Positions 15,308 through 26,478 of a DNA stretch of 64,000 nucleotides are shown one piece after another. Within the stretch, counting starts at the first letter, position 1. Each line of letters starts with the position of its first letter. The stretch lies in contig CM057057.1 of the NCBI GenBank assembly GCA_029945375.1, positions 124,001 to 188,000 on the forward strand, read 5' to 3'. The translations under genes were made by a program, and so were the position numbers. Origin of the DNA: Agaricus subrufescens. Lineage: Eukaryota > Basidiomycota > Agaricomycetes > Agaricales > Agaricaceae. Under the pieces are notes generated by a model. The model had not been told where the DNA came from and did not search any database. It saw only the letters and a list, made by a program, of their open reading frames with translations.

Positions 15308-16284
15308 ATGTCCGATCCTAGGCAAACTCTAAACGAAGAAGAACTCAAGAAAGCCGGAGACCTGAATGTCTTTGACAGTCAAGGCAACCAAGTTCAGTTT
15401 TCTTCCATATACTCTGACCAGAAAACAATTGTCGTCTTCATCCGTAAGTCCTCCCGCTTAGATTGTGAAACATAGTTCTCGACGCTTCTCTATTCAGGTC
15501 ACTTCTTCTGTGGCGTACGTTCTAGAAACATCGATTAATATGGTTGACTAATTATGTAGAGATGTCAGGTTCGGATGTGCCAGCAGATTAGGCAGGTCTC
15601 GCTGAATGGACAAACAGGAATATGTAACGGCTCTGGCCGAAATCCCGAAAGAAAAAATAAAGTCATCCAATGTCAAGATAGTGGTCGTTGGCTGTGGCGA
15701 CTGGGTTGCTATCAAAGGCTCCGACTATGCCGGTGAGGATCCACTTCAAATCCAAGATTCACATATTAACGTTGCTCGGAAGAAAAAACCAATTTCCAAG
15801 GGGACATATTCTCTGACCCGAAGCGAAGTTTGTTTCGTGCTCTTGGAATGAATATTGAAAATCTGGAAACTACCCCGTCCAATGAAAAGAAACGAAGTTA
15901 TATAAAGAAGAGCGCACTCAGTGGAACGTTGTCGAGTATTTGGGTGCGTTCCTTTTAGCTAGTCTAGCGGAGGGTATTGCTTATCATGCAAAATCGCAGA
16001 ATGGTCCATTGAAAAACCCAAGCTTACTTGGTAAACAAGGTAATATGTCTCAATTGGGTGGAGAGTTCGTTTTGGGGCCTGGTAAGGTCTCCGTTTATTT
16101 CCATTGCGTACATTAGAAAACCAATGTGCTTAGGAAATGTTTGTTCCTTTGCTTCGCGTATGCAACACACGGAAGATCGTAAGTGCCTTTGTCCAGAGCC
16201 AGAGAATGCATTCTTATTCTTATGCTTGTAGATGCTGAGGTTGACGACTTACTCGTGGCTGCTGGAGTGACGAGCTCTGCGTAG
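15308..16284 (+). CDS. AhpC/TSA-like (PRXL2-type) thiol-redox protein, intact copy
   Basis: Thioredoxin-fold protein of the AhpC-TSA_2 type, presumably cytosolic and acting on peroxides or disulfides. It starts MSDPRQTLNEEELKKAGDLN. Then come IVVFIR and HFFCG, a 9-nt exon at 15560-15568 coding R-C-Q, and EYVTALAEIPKEKIKSSNVK, so the CxxC active site CGRC is put together across two introns (15515-15559 and 15569-15617). Downstream are IVVVGCGDWVAIKG, DIFSDPKRSLFRALGMNIE, NPSLLGKQGNMSQLGGEFVL and SFASRMQHTEDH, all typical of the family. Stop at 16282-16284. Reading without the tiny exon gives stops, which is the evidence for it. A decayed twin lies at 19050-19952. Confidence 0.75.
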
Positions 16285-16449
16285 CCGCCATCAAATAATG
16301 TGCAGGACCATAACATTCTTTGGGTAGTTCGAGAGGAGGATATAGTCTATTGAAAATATTCCACCTTGGTGTCATCGAAAGCTGAATGTAGAGATCGCTC
16401 TAAACTTTGGCAATCCCTCCTGCCGTGAACCAATACAGACCCTGAACCA

Positions 16450-17160
16450 GTGGATATGTGGCGAGATCGTAAGCTCTTGCAATACTCGGAGTGCTATATG
16501 GTGCTGTGCTCGGTTTATAGTAGTTATCCGACATACGTGAGGAGGAGAACATCATCATGGGGGTTAACAATAATTATAGCTCACAGCCGTAATCCATTTG
16601 AGTTGCAAAACTTGAGATTGATGTTCCATCATTTGCTGTGTCTTAGACTAGCTTCAAAGTGCGACAAGAAGTAGGCTGACGAAAGCACTGACTAAAGCAA
16701 GGAGGTGTTGGCTTGTCCGTACTGTACCCAAAACTATATCCTTGACCCGCCTACAAATGTGGGTGTGTTGAACCCGGAAATGATGATTTTATGGAATTCA
16801 ATCATTGTACCCTTGAACTCGATCAAGGTTTCTCGGGCTGGCCAGTCACTCGGCCGGTCGTGGAATATCCGTTGCTGATGGAACAAATAAGAGGTTCGAA
16901 AGGTGATAAGTATTCTAGCAGACGTAATGTTTTGGGTATTAACATCGCCCATGTCGTAGCTTTCACTATGACCAACAGCTGGCGCTTCGCGCCAGTGATA
17001 CCTGCGATCTCTTCTTTGAAGGATCCTTGAATTCTCCCGCTGTTTGTGGCCTAGAACTGCTCCCGCATGACGATACCTCCTAGTCACGCTGTCCAGTTCA
17101 TAGGTCAATCTCCAGTGCCCCAACGCCCAAAAATCAGCACTCAATCAAATGACGATAATG
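16450..17160 (-). pseudogene. Second decayed EI24/RRT8-like fragment and flanking direct repeat
   Basis: 16560-16660 repeats 14100-14200 (relic of the MTDAQISRF exon), and 16650-17160 repeats 14200-14660 at roughly 80 percent identity by eye, including the stretch around GGCCTAGAA(C/T)T. The minus-strand frame here is open for about 137 codons (16734-17144) but has no recognisable family and is not conserved as a frame in the other copy. Confidence 0.5.
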
Positions 17161-17360
17161 AAGTCGGTTAAATGACTTTAAAGCAACATGTGATATACAT
17201 GTTTGGATATGAAAGCTTATGCTATACGAGGATGCTATCGGTCTAAGGTCCTGTTTCCAGATGCACGAGTGAAAATGACAGAAGCCCAACTCTTTAATTG
17301 GCGTGACTAAAATTGTGTCACGATTGGCCCTAATCCAGTCACAAGCATGTGAAGACGAAA

Positions 17361-18759
17361 TTAAGTTTTCTTCCTTTCTGCTATGTAGTGCTGACGTTTC
17401 TCCAAATCTAATAACGTGAATCAAACTGAATACGATTGGACAGTAGGACATACCGTGTGCCCACATTGCAGCGCCAACACGATTTGAAATCATGAAGACT
17501 AAACCAACGATCGGTAGTCCCTCCAACAGCGCTGCTGTGAACCCGAAGGCTGTGGTAGCATGACACCCATAGAAATTAGAACATCAGGACTAGTATTAAT
17601 GATGGCTCACCGCGATAGTCCCATTTGTGTTCCTCTATAAAACGTGAGATTTGAGCATCTGTCATTTTCTTGGCTTCAAAGTACTACGTAAAGTGAGTGA
17701 GTTAGTATATAAGGGTAAACTGTAGCCTACACGTCTATGAAGATGCCGAGAGGTCGCAAGAGCCTTTAGCCAGGCTGATAAGAATATGCCTATAAAGGGG
17801 TAAAAACTGAACGGTAGAAGGAGAACTAGGCAGCGTTTTTGTTAAATAGGAGGAAAGTAAGAGAGAAGAAATCCCTGCCTTGTTTCAAAACATATCGTCC
17901 AAGCCAAGTGCTAATAACCTTGTCAAAAAACGACTTTTCCCTTTTAATACGTGATGGCCGGTCCGATTCCTCGATATAAGGTTGCCAGAAATCCGGGCCT
18001 TTTCCGCGAGATTCAACAGTATATTTCCATGCACGGTCTCTCGCGATAGCCATATTACGGCTGAGAAAGAAGCGCATAATCAATGTCACCTGATCGCCGA
18101 TGAGGAGGACAGCTGCGTCTAGTGGCTGTGTCAAATGTCATTGTCAAGATGAACACAGCATGGGCACGCACAGGTATGAACGTTGAAGGGGATCTGGAAG
18201 CCAAACACAGTGTCTGTTGACAGCCCAGTGATCTTTGGCGAACTGGAAGAACATCAGAAGATGTAGCAGCGCCGAACGGTATGAGCTCACTTCCGGAGGA
18301 ACACCTCAATGAACTTTCTTTGAATACCAAAGGTAAACAAGGCCTGTGAGGTTGATTATGAGCTCCACCACCGCTTTTCACCAGGCGATCACACACCCAA
18401 ATGCCGCCTACAATAGCACCACGTCGAGCGGCATGCTTGCACTTGTCCCAGGTAGGTTTCAGAAGGATGTTATCAGTGAGTAGCCTGTAAGCTCCAACGA
18501 CGACATAGGATGGAGGGAATTCGAGTCGCTGGGTTGCTCTTGATAAGTCAGGAGGAACGGGAGATTCGTGGTGTTTTTCGAACAGCGCGTTCTGGCCTTC
18601 GAAGTCGTTGGCTGCGAGCGACATATCAAGAATGATTGCTCCACGTGCCCAGTGTACGTTAATACTCTTCCCACGACCATCAAAAGCCCAACGCTCTGCC
18701 GTGATGGCACCGCCTCTTTTCCAGAGAACCGGGCAGCCTAAAAATATCCAAAAAAACAT
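17361..18759 (-). CDS. EI24/RRT8(LDS)-like multi-pass membrane protein, intact copy
   Basis: Multi-exon membrane protein of a family widespread in basidiomycetes and, from memory, related to EI24-domain/yeast Rrt8-Lds proteins of lipid droplets and spore walls. Visible: CPVLWKRGGAITAERWAFDG, INVHWARGAIILDMSLAAND, PPSYVVVGAYRLLTDNILL, LLIGDQVTLIMRFFLSRNMA, YTVESRGKGPDFWQPYIEE, VLLLPFSFYPFIGIFLSAWL, MTDAQISRFIEEHKWDYR and LLEGLPIVGLVFMISNRVGA. It ends MWAHDLEKRQHYIAERKKT with stop at 17361. The intron at 17826-17878 begins GC instead of GT. The very 5' exon is uncertain: the acceptor near 18742 is clear but the upstream start is not. It is divergent from the decayed AhpC/TSA copy at 19050. Confidence 0.65.
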
Positions 18760-19049
18760 ACAATGAGTATCTGCGTGTTGATACCTCTAGCTTATCAGTT
18801 GGGAGGAATCTAAGTGCTGAGGAGTGGAACAGTATATGTAGGCAAATCTTACATGACAAAGAACCAAACCACATACAAAATTCTTATAAACATGTCAAAT
18901 CAAAGTGCAAAACACGAGAAGAGAAGCGTTACACCGGGAGACGCATTCGGTGATCTCGGCTGACGTTTGTAATCACGCCGTGTGACTACGAGCGACTCAC
19001 CAGGGGAATCGGGATGGGAAGGAACCCGCTCGACCACCACCATAACGCA

Positions 19050-19952
19050 ATGCCCGATCCTACTCAAATTCTGAACGAAGAAGAACTCAAGAAAGCCGGA
19101 GGCTTGAATGTTTTTGACAGTCAGGGCAACCAAGTTCAATTTTCTTCCATATACTCTGACCAAAAAACGATTGTCGTTTTCATCCGTAAGTCCTCCCGCT
19201 TAGACTGTGAAACATAGCTCACGACGCTTTTCTATACAGGTCACTTCTTCTGTGGCGTACGTTCTAAATATAATGATTAACGGTATTGACTAATTATGTG
19301 GAGGTGCCAGGTTCGGATGTTCCAGCAGATTAGGCAGGTCGATTCGCTGAGTGAACAAACGGGAATACGTCAAGATAGTGGTCGTTGGTTGTGGAGACTG
19401 GGTTGCTATCAAAGGCTTCAACTATGCCAGTGAGCATTCATTTGAATACAAGATTCACGCGTATTAACACTGCTCGGAGGAAAAAACCAATTTCCAAGGG
19501 GACATATTCACTGACCCGACGCGAAATTTGTTTCATGCTCTTGGAATGAATATCGAGACTTTGGAGACTACCCCGTCCAATGAAAAGAAACGAAGTTAGG
19601 CCAAGAAGAGCGTACTTGGTGTGGCATTTTCGAGTATTTGGGTGCGTTCTTTTTGGCTAGCTTATCGGAGAGCGTTACTTATGATGCAAAACCGCAGAAT
19701 GGTCCATGGACAAACCCAAGCTTACTTGGTAAGCAAGGGAACATATCTTAATTGGGGGGAGAGTTCGTTTTGGGGCCTGGTAAGATCTCCGTCTGTACAT
19801 GTACCTGGTTAGGAAATGCTTGTTCCTTTGCTTCCCGTATGCAACACGTGGAAGATTGTAAGTGTTTTTGCCCTGGAGCCCGGAAATGCATTCTTATGTC
19901 TGTATATCTTGAGGTTGACGACTTGCTCGTGGCTGCTGGAGTGACCGCGTAG
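19050..19952 (+). pseudogene. AhpC/TSA-like pseudogene (decayed twin of 15308-16284)
   Basis: Clearly homologous over its whole length to the intact copy, beginning MPDPTQILNEEELKKAGGLN. Lesions: the acceptor of the 9-nt active-site exon has changed from GTAG to GTGG (about 19298-19301), 48 nt coding TALAEIPKEKIKSSN plus one residue are missing at about 19368, and the codon TAT of KRSY has become TAG at 19597-19599. It cannot make the CxxC protein. Confidence 0.8.
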
Positions 19953-20504
19953 TTTGAGTAGAGTGCAAGGCCCTGAAAGCTGGATGTAGAGGTCGCCTTG
20001 AACTGAGGCAGTCTTCCCTACCGTAACAAAACGGACAGTCGAAATTCCTGTGTGTTTTAGTATATCACCTCTCCTACTCTTTCTCCGATTTTGTTCATTC
20101 AACTTTCGTGGCGCAAGACTGCTTTGAACCCGATAGTGATGCATGCTTGACGTAAGATCTGAATGGGGCGGAATGCGAGGAAGTGCGATTGCTGGGCAAA
20201 TTCAACAAAACGAGCAGATTCCTGGAGAGGGGCTCATTTGATCCGGGGCGAGGTGAAGTCCGAAATGCGGGGTATAAATGGAAAGATATTTATAACCACG
20301 ACATATGACCCTTTACCCAATCCTTATATTAATGTACGCCGGGAACAGCACCCTTCAGACTAATCCAGAACTGCCATGGAGCCACTGTCTATCACGAACA
20401 ACCTCTAGCTCTCAGGCTCTGCCTACATTCATTCTACGGCCTCCTGTTTACGCCGGTGGTGAAATTAATTTTTGTGTGTACTCTGACCTGGCTGGCTCGG
20501 TCTC

Positions 20505-20929
20505 GTGGGGGAAATCGAACAGACGGCTTGTTCGATTCGAGCGAATCGGGCTCGGCGGGGTTATCCTTTATCAGATCCCGGTCACGGGGTGCGTGCGGCC
20601 ATGGTTGCGATGGAAGATGTGTTTGGGGGAGGGATGAGTATCACACAGTTGTTGGAGCTGACGAACGCCAAGGTGGTTTATTTCCCAGCGTATGCGTGTA
20701 CATGCGTGCGTTTCTCCTTTTGTACGGCTGAATTGACCGGTATCGTTGGAAGGCGGGACAAGTGATGCATGCATTTTTGGCCAACGCTCCGGATGCTGGG
20801 CCCGTTCCAGCGCATGATGGTTTCTATGTTTTTCCTGACGGGGGCGGTGGGTATGTGGTGGACGAGTTGGACCGCGCGATCTACTCTCAACCCGTAGACC
20901 AGGCTATTATTGTTCGGCCGCGTCGCTAG
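20505..20929 (+). pseudogene. Unrecognised coding fragment, possibly decayed
   Basis: Codon-like GC-rich stretch. One frame gives MVAMEDVFGGGMSITQLLEL and TNAKVVYFPAYACT. After a possible 46-nt intron (donor GTGCGT, acceptor GGAAG) it gives VMHAFLANAPDAGPVPAHDG and, further on, VDELDRAIYSQPVDQAIIVR, ending at a stop at 20927-20929. Upstream (20370-20500) the apparent coding switches frame with an early stop, so no complete gene can be built. I do not recognise the family. It could be a broken gene or one with introns I have misplaced. Confidence 0.3.
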
Positions 20930-21173
20930 AAGTGATGGTGATGTGATGGGAATGCATTTGAAATGTCGGATATGGGAACGGGGGCTGGGGCGGACAGGCT
21001 CCTGACTGGCTTGGTCTCCTCTCCATGCAGCGGGTGTGGTCGACGTATCTCGAGACGGTGCACGGGCGCGGTGGCCCGCGGGAGGTGAGTCGCCGGGGCT
21101 GGCGGGTCCTGGGAACTTCCGCCGCTTACCTGTTTTCGTTTTTCCCCTCCCAACCACGATCACTGCCCCGCAG

Positions 21174-22594
21174 ATGGACAACATCGGCTCCCCGTATGTT
21201 TTCTCTTGCCTCTCCCCCCCATGCACCCCATTCACGGCTCTTCCCCCAGCTCCTCCTCCCGCCGCCACTCCTTCGCCGGCTCCGCCTACTCCCAGGCCGC
21301 CTCCACCAGACACATCCTCTCCGACATGAACTCCTCTGCAGACCTCGGCTACTCGAGCCCCAGGACCCTCGCCGCCAGTCCTTTCGGCTCCCTCAACCCC
21401 AGCCCCCGCCCCACCGACCCCGCCAACGTCTCCCTCTCCGTCAACTATATCCCCCACAAATTTTCAGATGCCATGCTTGGCGGCGGCCTCCGCAATCGCA
21501 GGAACAACGTCGAGTCCACCTTTGGCCTTCCAAAATTCGGAGGCGGCGTCGACGCTTTCAAGAGTGGCGAGTCTCGAATCCCCGGCCGACATGACGAAGA
21601 CGACAATGGTGGTCTCGCCGGCAGAAATCCCCGCACAGGACGACGTGCGCGCTGGACACGGTTCAAATGGATCCTGTTCGTTGCCAACCTCTTCGTACGC
21701 CTTTTCCTCCTCGTACCCATCCTACGCGTCTCACGCCCCATACACAGCTCTCTGTCTACGCTCTCGTCGCCCTCATTTTCTGCCTGCTCACCTGGTTCAA
21801 CGTGTGGAACCATGCCGATATCGTCCGTGTAGGCAACCACACCGAACTCATCTTGTCGACGATCGCCTCTGCTTTGGGAATCTTCACATCCCTGATTGGC
21901 TGGGCTGGCATCTTGCTCAACAACCGCGGCTTCCTCGCCTGGTACACCCTTCTCCTTTGGGTCTGCCTTGCCTTCATTGCTGCCCCTGGCTACATCACTT
22001 ACAAGAAGCGTACCTTCAACCTCGAGGGCAAGGTCAACGCTCAGTGGTCCAGGGACCTGGGCAGCCAAGGCCGGCTCAGGATCCAAGATGAGCTCCAGTG
22101 CTGCGGCTACTTTAGCCCGTTCATTGAAGCCACTGTCACCGCGACATGTTTCGCACGCAGCGTCCTCCCCGGTTGCAAGCTTCCTTATATGAACTTCCAG
22201 CGCCACATCCTTTCAAGGTGGTACACCGTCGTCTTTTCCATCGTCGCCCTCCACATATTTATTATCATTTCCGCCCTCCTTTGTTCTAACCACGTCACCT
22301 ATCGATTCGGAAAGGGCATGATGCCCAAAGCTTATCGTCTCAATATGGACAGCATGGCCGTTGTCATGGATAACTATGCTCAGTGCGTTCCAGTGATTTA
22401 TCCCCGGTTGTAATGGTTCCTCACTGATGGCTTCCAAAAGGCAACTTTCGCAGCAACACGGACCTGAAGTTGCCAAAGATATTCTCGCTCGCTCGGCCTC
22501 CAATTTGAACCTACCCAGTTCGGAATTTTCAACGCCAACAACAACTATGCATGGGCATGTCAAATACGAATCTCTCACCAATCGGCCAAATTGA
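21174..22594 (+). CDS. Fungal tetraspanin (Tsp2/Tsp3-like)
   Basis: Four-TM membrane protein with a long Ser/Pro-rich cytosolic N-terminus. Three introns join cleanly: 21194-21249 (MDNIGSP then SSSRRHSF), 21695-21747 (FVANLF then LSVYALVALIF) and 22383-22440 (NYAQ then QLSQQHG). Hydrophobic segments: WILFVANLFLSVYALVALIF, LILSTIASALGIFTSLIGWA, LAWYTLLLWVCLAFIAAPGY and WYTVVFSIVALHIFIIISAL. The large loop has the tetraspanin CCG signature (QDELQCCGYFSP) followed by TCFARSVLPGC, which supplies the disulfide partners. The C-terminus ends HVKYESLTNRPN with stop at 22592-22594. Family role: organiser of membrane microdomains, linked in fungi to polarised growth and infection structures. Substrate not deducible. 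Confidence 0.85.
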
Positions 22595-23873
22595 TAATGA
22601 TCAAATCACCCCATGTTTGCCGGTAAAATCGACTGTCCGCAAGTTTCCCATATACCTTTCCCCCCTGAAGCATGTATCAACAACAACGACATTCGTACGA
22701 GGAGGATATATACCTTTCTGGATTTTATCGCATGGCACGGGCATCTAACTTAACGCCATCTTATTACGGCCTCTATCTTTTGCTGCTTTCCGACTCTCAT
22801 TTTCCAGACTTTCAGTTCTTTACAAGGGACAAAAGTCGTCCACTCTTTTCCAAAAAAAAAAATCACTCCTTCATATACTATCCTATCTTTGCCGTTGTCG
22901 CCGTCATCGTAAATAATACACCTGGAGGCGTAATCTTTGTAGATGCCTATATACTTTTCTCTTCTCGAGGTCGGGCGTTCTTTTGTACTTCGATCTCTTG
23001 AACGGTTGCTGCCTTTGTCTTGTTTTTTTTTGGTATATTGTATGTACCACTTTTTCTTCTCGAATTTCTTTCGTTTCTGTGTAGTTTGGGCAGTTGGCTG
23101 GGGTTCGGTTTTTGGATTTCGTCTCTTTGGTCCTGCTTGAATCTTGTAGGCTCTTCTTTTCGGTGTATATTCTATATTTTTAAGGGGATCCTATCTTCTG
23201 GGTGATTTTGTCAAGAGTTCGGTGGCGATTCATGTAAGGGTTGATATGTCGTGGGAAACCAACAAAGCGTGAGGCTGTGCAACATCCGCCCGGATCCAGT
23301 ACGGTCTAGACCAAGTAGTACATACACCCGCACAAGGGTTCGAATCTTCAGGGCCAACGTCATGCTGCCATGGCACAGCGTCTATCAATTGGTACGCTTT
23401 TGTCTATCGCTTACTGCCCGTACCCGTGATGATAATCAAACACGAGGCAGTCTGATGACGGAATCAAAGCTTGGCTCCAAAAACAGCACAAAGATGAATG
23501 TGAGGCCCCCCTTGTTCCTTACAAAATCCTCGAAAGGCACAGTGGACTCGTCAGTCTGCCAAAGCGAATTCTAGGTGATGTTTTGCTTGCTCTTTGATTT
23601 TGACGTTCGCGCGGTAGGCTACCCGCGCTGCTTTGCTGTGTCTGCGGTGCGTTTCGTGATGCAGTAGCGGCGGTCGTGACAGATGGCATAAATAAAGCAC
23701 ATAGCCACACACTGTTCACGGAACCCTGAACCGGCCATATTTAATGCCCTTCCAATCAGAATCTTATGTTCCCCACGACGCTCCTCGCCCCACCCTCTGC
23801 TTTTGCTGTCTCTCTACCCCGTCCCGCCCCCTCCCCTCCATTCTTCCTGGTGCTCTGCCCCTAGGAAATCGTC
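22595..23873. other. Intergenic, no gene seen
   Basis: About 1.28 kb with T-rich 3' flank of the tetraspanin and, near 23733, CCGGCCATATTTAATGCC, which resembles TATA regions in front of the array genes (26388 and 30445). Short frames here show no family resemblance. Confidence 0.45.
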
Positions 23874-25310
23874 ATGCCTTTCTTTGAGAACGCCAAGCAG
23901 TTCGAAATCAATGGAGGCAACTTCATTGATATCAAGGGGAACCAGAATAACTACAATTATGACCAGTCCCTCCATGTGAGCGGACAGGGTAATTCGGCGT
24001 TCTATAATCGTGGAACGTACAATCGCGGTGGCGATAGTCATGCCCATAGTATGTTGCGGATTCAATCACCAATGAACACCCACGTGGCTCACCGATCGTT
24101 TTTCCAGACACCGCTGGACAGATGACGGTGATAGGACAAGGCTCAAGTGCTAATGTTGGTTTGGGTGCGGGCGGTAAGGGATTTGTTTCGCTGCCATTGA
24201 AGTGCTGGGGTTTTGATAGGTTTTTTTTTAATAGCAATTCCTATGAATTATTCGGCACCACACGTGCCCCATCCTTCGCACTTTGATCAATCCTACAACC
24301 ATCTGCAAGCGAGTGTTCACGCAATGGCGTCTTCTCTCGGCCAAGGTCCTTCGATGCCCAATGGCATGTTCAATCAAAGTACGGGACATATACCTCAAAA
24401 TTTCCCTCCTCCAAGTCCTCAGCCACATCAACAGCACCAATTCGCACCTGCCTTTTCACCTCCGCCTCAGCCGGCTTATAATACATATCCTGCGTCTCAA
24501 CCACAGCAAGTCTATAATCAAAATTCCCATCCTTCACCACAGCAAGCCTATAATCAAAGTCCCCCTCCCCCGCAACAAGTCTATAATCAAAATCCCTCTC
24601 CGCCACCGCAACAAGTCTATAATCAAAATCCCTCTCCGCCCCCGCAAGTCTATAATCACCAATCTGCCCCTCCTCAGCACTATCCTACTCACCAGCCCCA
24701 GGCCTCAGTTCAATCTGCACCTCCCACTGCTGGTCCTGTCAGCGCGCCACTCATTCAAATTACGCAAACCACGCACCAGCGTAACCCTTCTCATACCAGC
24801 GTGGCGTCGCAACCCCCACATATGGTGCCTCTACCACCATCGCAGCCATCGTCTCCACCGTTAGGTGATAGTCACGCGACTGCGCAGAGTAATGCGTTCC
24901 TAGGCGCTACGGCTCCGATGTCGAGTCCGAGCGCCTCGAGTTTGACCGGATCTACGTCAGGTACTACATTGGTTCAAAGTCCACAACCTACTACTCAACC
25001 TGTTCTCCCCTCCCCCACTTCTTCTGCTACCACTACTACGACTCCTACTCCTACTTCATCGTCCCTTCCAGTTCCTGCTCCCACAGCTATAGAGGCATCT
25101 GCCTCGTCGGCATCGGCCCCAGCAGCTGCACCCGGGCAAGGCGAACAGCCCGCCTTGACTGAATTTCCCGGGTTGAAGTTGCGACCTGGAGCGACGATTG
25201 TCAGCCTCGATGAGGATGTGGACAAGAAGAAGAAGAAAAAGAAGAAGAATATTTTCTCGAGAATGTTTGGAAAGTCGCCCAAGGGAACTACTCTTGCTGC
25301 GGATGCTTGA
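23874..25310 (+). CDS. Array gene A1: N/G-rich head, YNQNPSPP repeats, Lys-rich tail
   Basis: Three exons with phase-1 introns at 24049-24107 and 24174-24234. Exon 1 carries the head MPFFENAKQFEINGGNFIDI then GNQNNYNYDQSLHVSGQGNS. Exon 2 is a 22-codon module (NTAGQMTVIGQGSSANVGLG). Exon 3 codes a ~350-residue low-complexity region: YNHLQASVHAM, PSMPNGMFNQSTGHIPQNF, four to five copies of a QQ-V/A-YNQNPSPP unit, Ser/Thr/Pro-rich spacers, then FPGLKLRPGATIVSLDEDVD, a lysine run and NIFSRMFGKSPKG. No signal peptide or membrane helix. The head resembles repeats that may form beta-stacks. The basic tail could bind acidic membranes or nucleic acid. Function unknown; homologous to 26479-29362 and, in head and tail, to 30538-31787. 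Confidence 0.7.
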
Positions 25311-26478
25311 TTTTTTTTTTTTTGTAGTCCTCGTCGAGCGTTTTCTTATTCATATCTTGCTTTGTTGTTGTGCAATTTTCTTACTTGCTCTTGAGTCTAT
25401 ATGATACCACCGCATGTCTCTTATATGATTTGACTCCTTGTCTTTTTTTGCATAGTATACATGTTTACCGATCATCAGCTGCTCATCGCATATGTTAAAT
25501 GAGGGATAGGTGGAATCGGTGTACCGATTTATCGACCAGGGAAGAGTGATTTGCTCTTCGTTGATCAAAAGGTTGATCGCACTTGTATCGGAACTTTAGC
25601 GCTTGATACGAGTATTTTCGGTTCCCAATCAGGCATAGTTGTATAGTTGTTCCTTCGGTCCTTCGGTGCACCGAAGTTGCAGGAGAAAAATACGCCCTAC
25701 CACGTGTAACATGGATGGACACCAGGGCCAGATGGAAAGAAAAAAAGGCTATGCGGTAGGAAAAGCAAAGAAACTGAATATTTAGAAATAGGATGATCAC
25801 CAGAGGCGGAAGTGACAGTTATACAGCGATAAACGGCAGAACGATGTGCCGCTTGATATTGCAAACTACTCCGCAGACATGAAGTTCGACTAGGACATGG
25901 AACAAGTACAGCATCCTTTTAGAAGGCACATACCTCTGGAGGGTAAGCTAATGAGTATAGCCCGAGGTCATATGACGTGAGTGATGAAGAATATCACAGC
26001 CGCACGCAGGCCTACTTATGAGCTTCACTACTGTACCTAGCCTCATGGGTGAAACGTGCCTGATGTGTACGCCAGAAAATCGTGGTAATCATCTAATCCG
26101 TAACCGCAATCAGAAAAGAACACGCTACGCTGTAACTCGAGCGCGTCTTTTCTCTCGACTCTTAACGGGGGGATAATTTACTTGTTCAAACTTATTGCGT
26201 CCTTGGTACTCGGCATTGGTATGGTATTCGGTCTAAAAGACCTAATGATAACAAGTTGGTACCGCCACCTCTTACGAGAACAGTGCTGCTGTGCCCCCCA
26301 TATCTGGCGCCGAGGTCCACGATGTTTTGGCATTTATGCAGTTCGTGACAGCGACACCGCATGCCTTCTGGAACACCTAATTGGCCATATTTAATTCACC
26401 TCCGAAGTTGGGCGCCCCCACGAATCTCATCAGTTCTTCCTCTCTCCCTCCCTCTTGCCCCGGATTTAATTCTTGGAA
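25311..26478. repeat. Array spacer, copy 1
   Basis: 3' flank of A1 plus promoter of the next gene. It repeats as 29363-30537 about 4.05 kb further on, including the T-rich downstream stretch, GATACCACCGCATGTCT, the block around 25990 versus 30040 and the promoter TATTTAATTC(A/G)CCTCCGAAGTTGG. No gene inside. Confidence 0.75.

Noticed and set aside
16734..17144. 137-codon minus-strand open frame
   Set aside because: The duplicated segment at 14.2-14.6 kb does not preserve this frame, so it is likely chance.
19014..19052. Upstream in-frame start MGRNPLDHHHN for the second AhpC/TSA copy
   Set aside because: The intact copy starts at MSDP, corresponding to 19050, and the gene here is dead anyway.
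23337..23346. GGTTCGAATC, like a tRNA T-loop
   Set aside because: The flanking stems do not pair and no D-arm or anticodon arm is found upstream.
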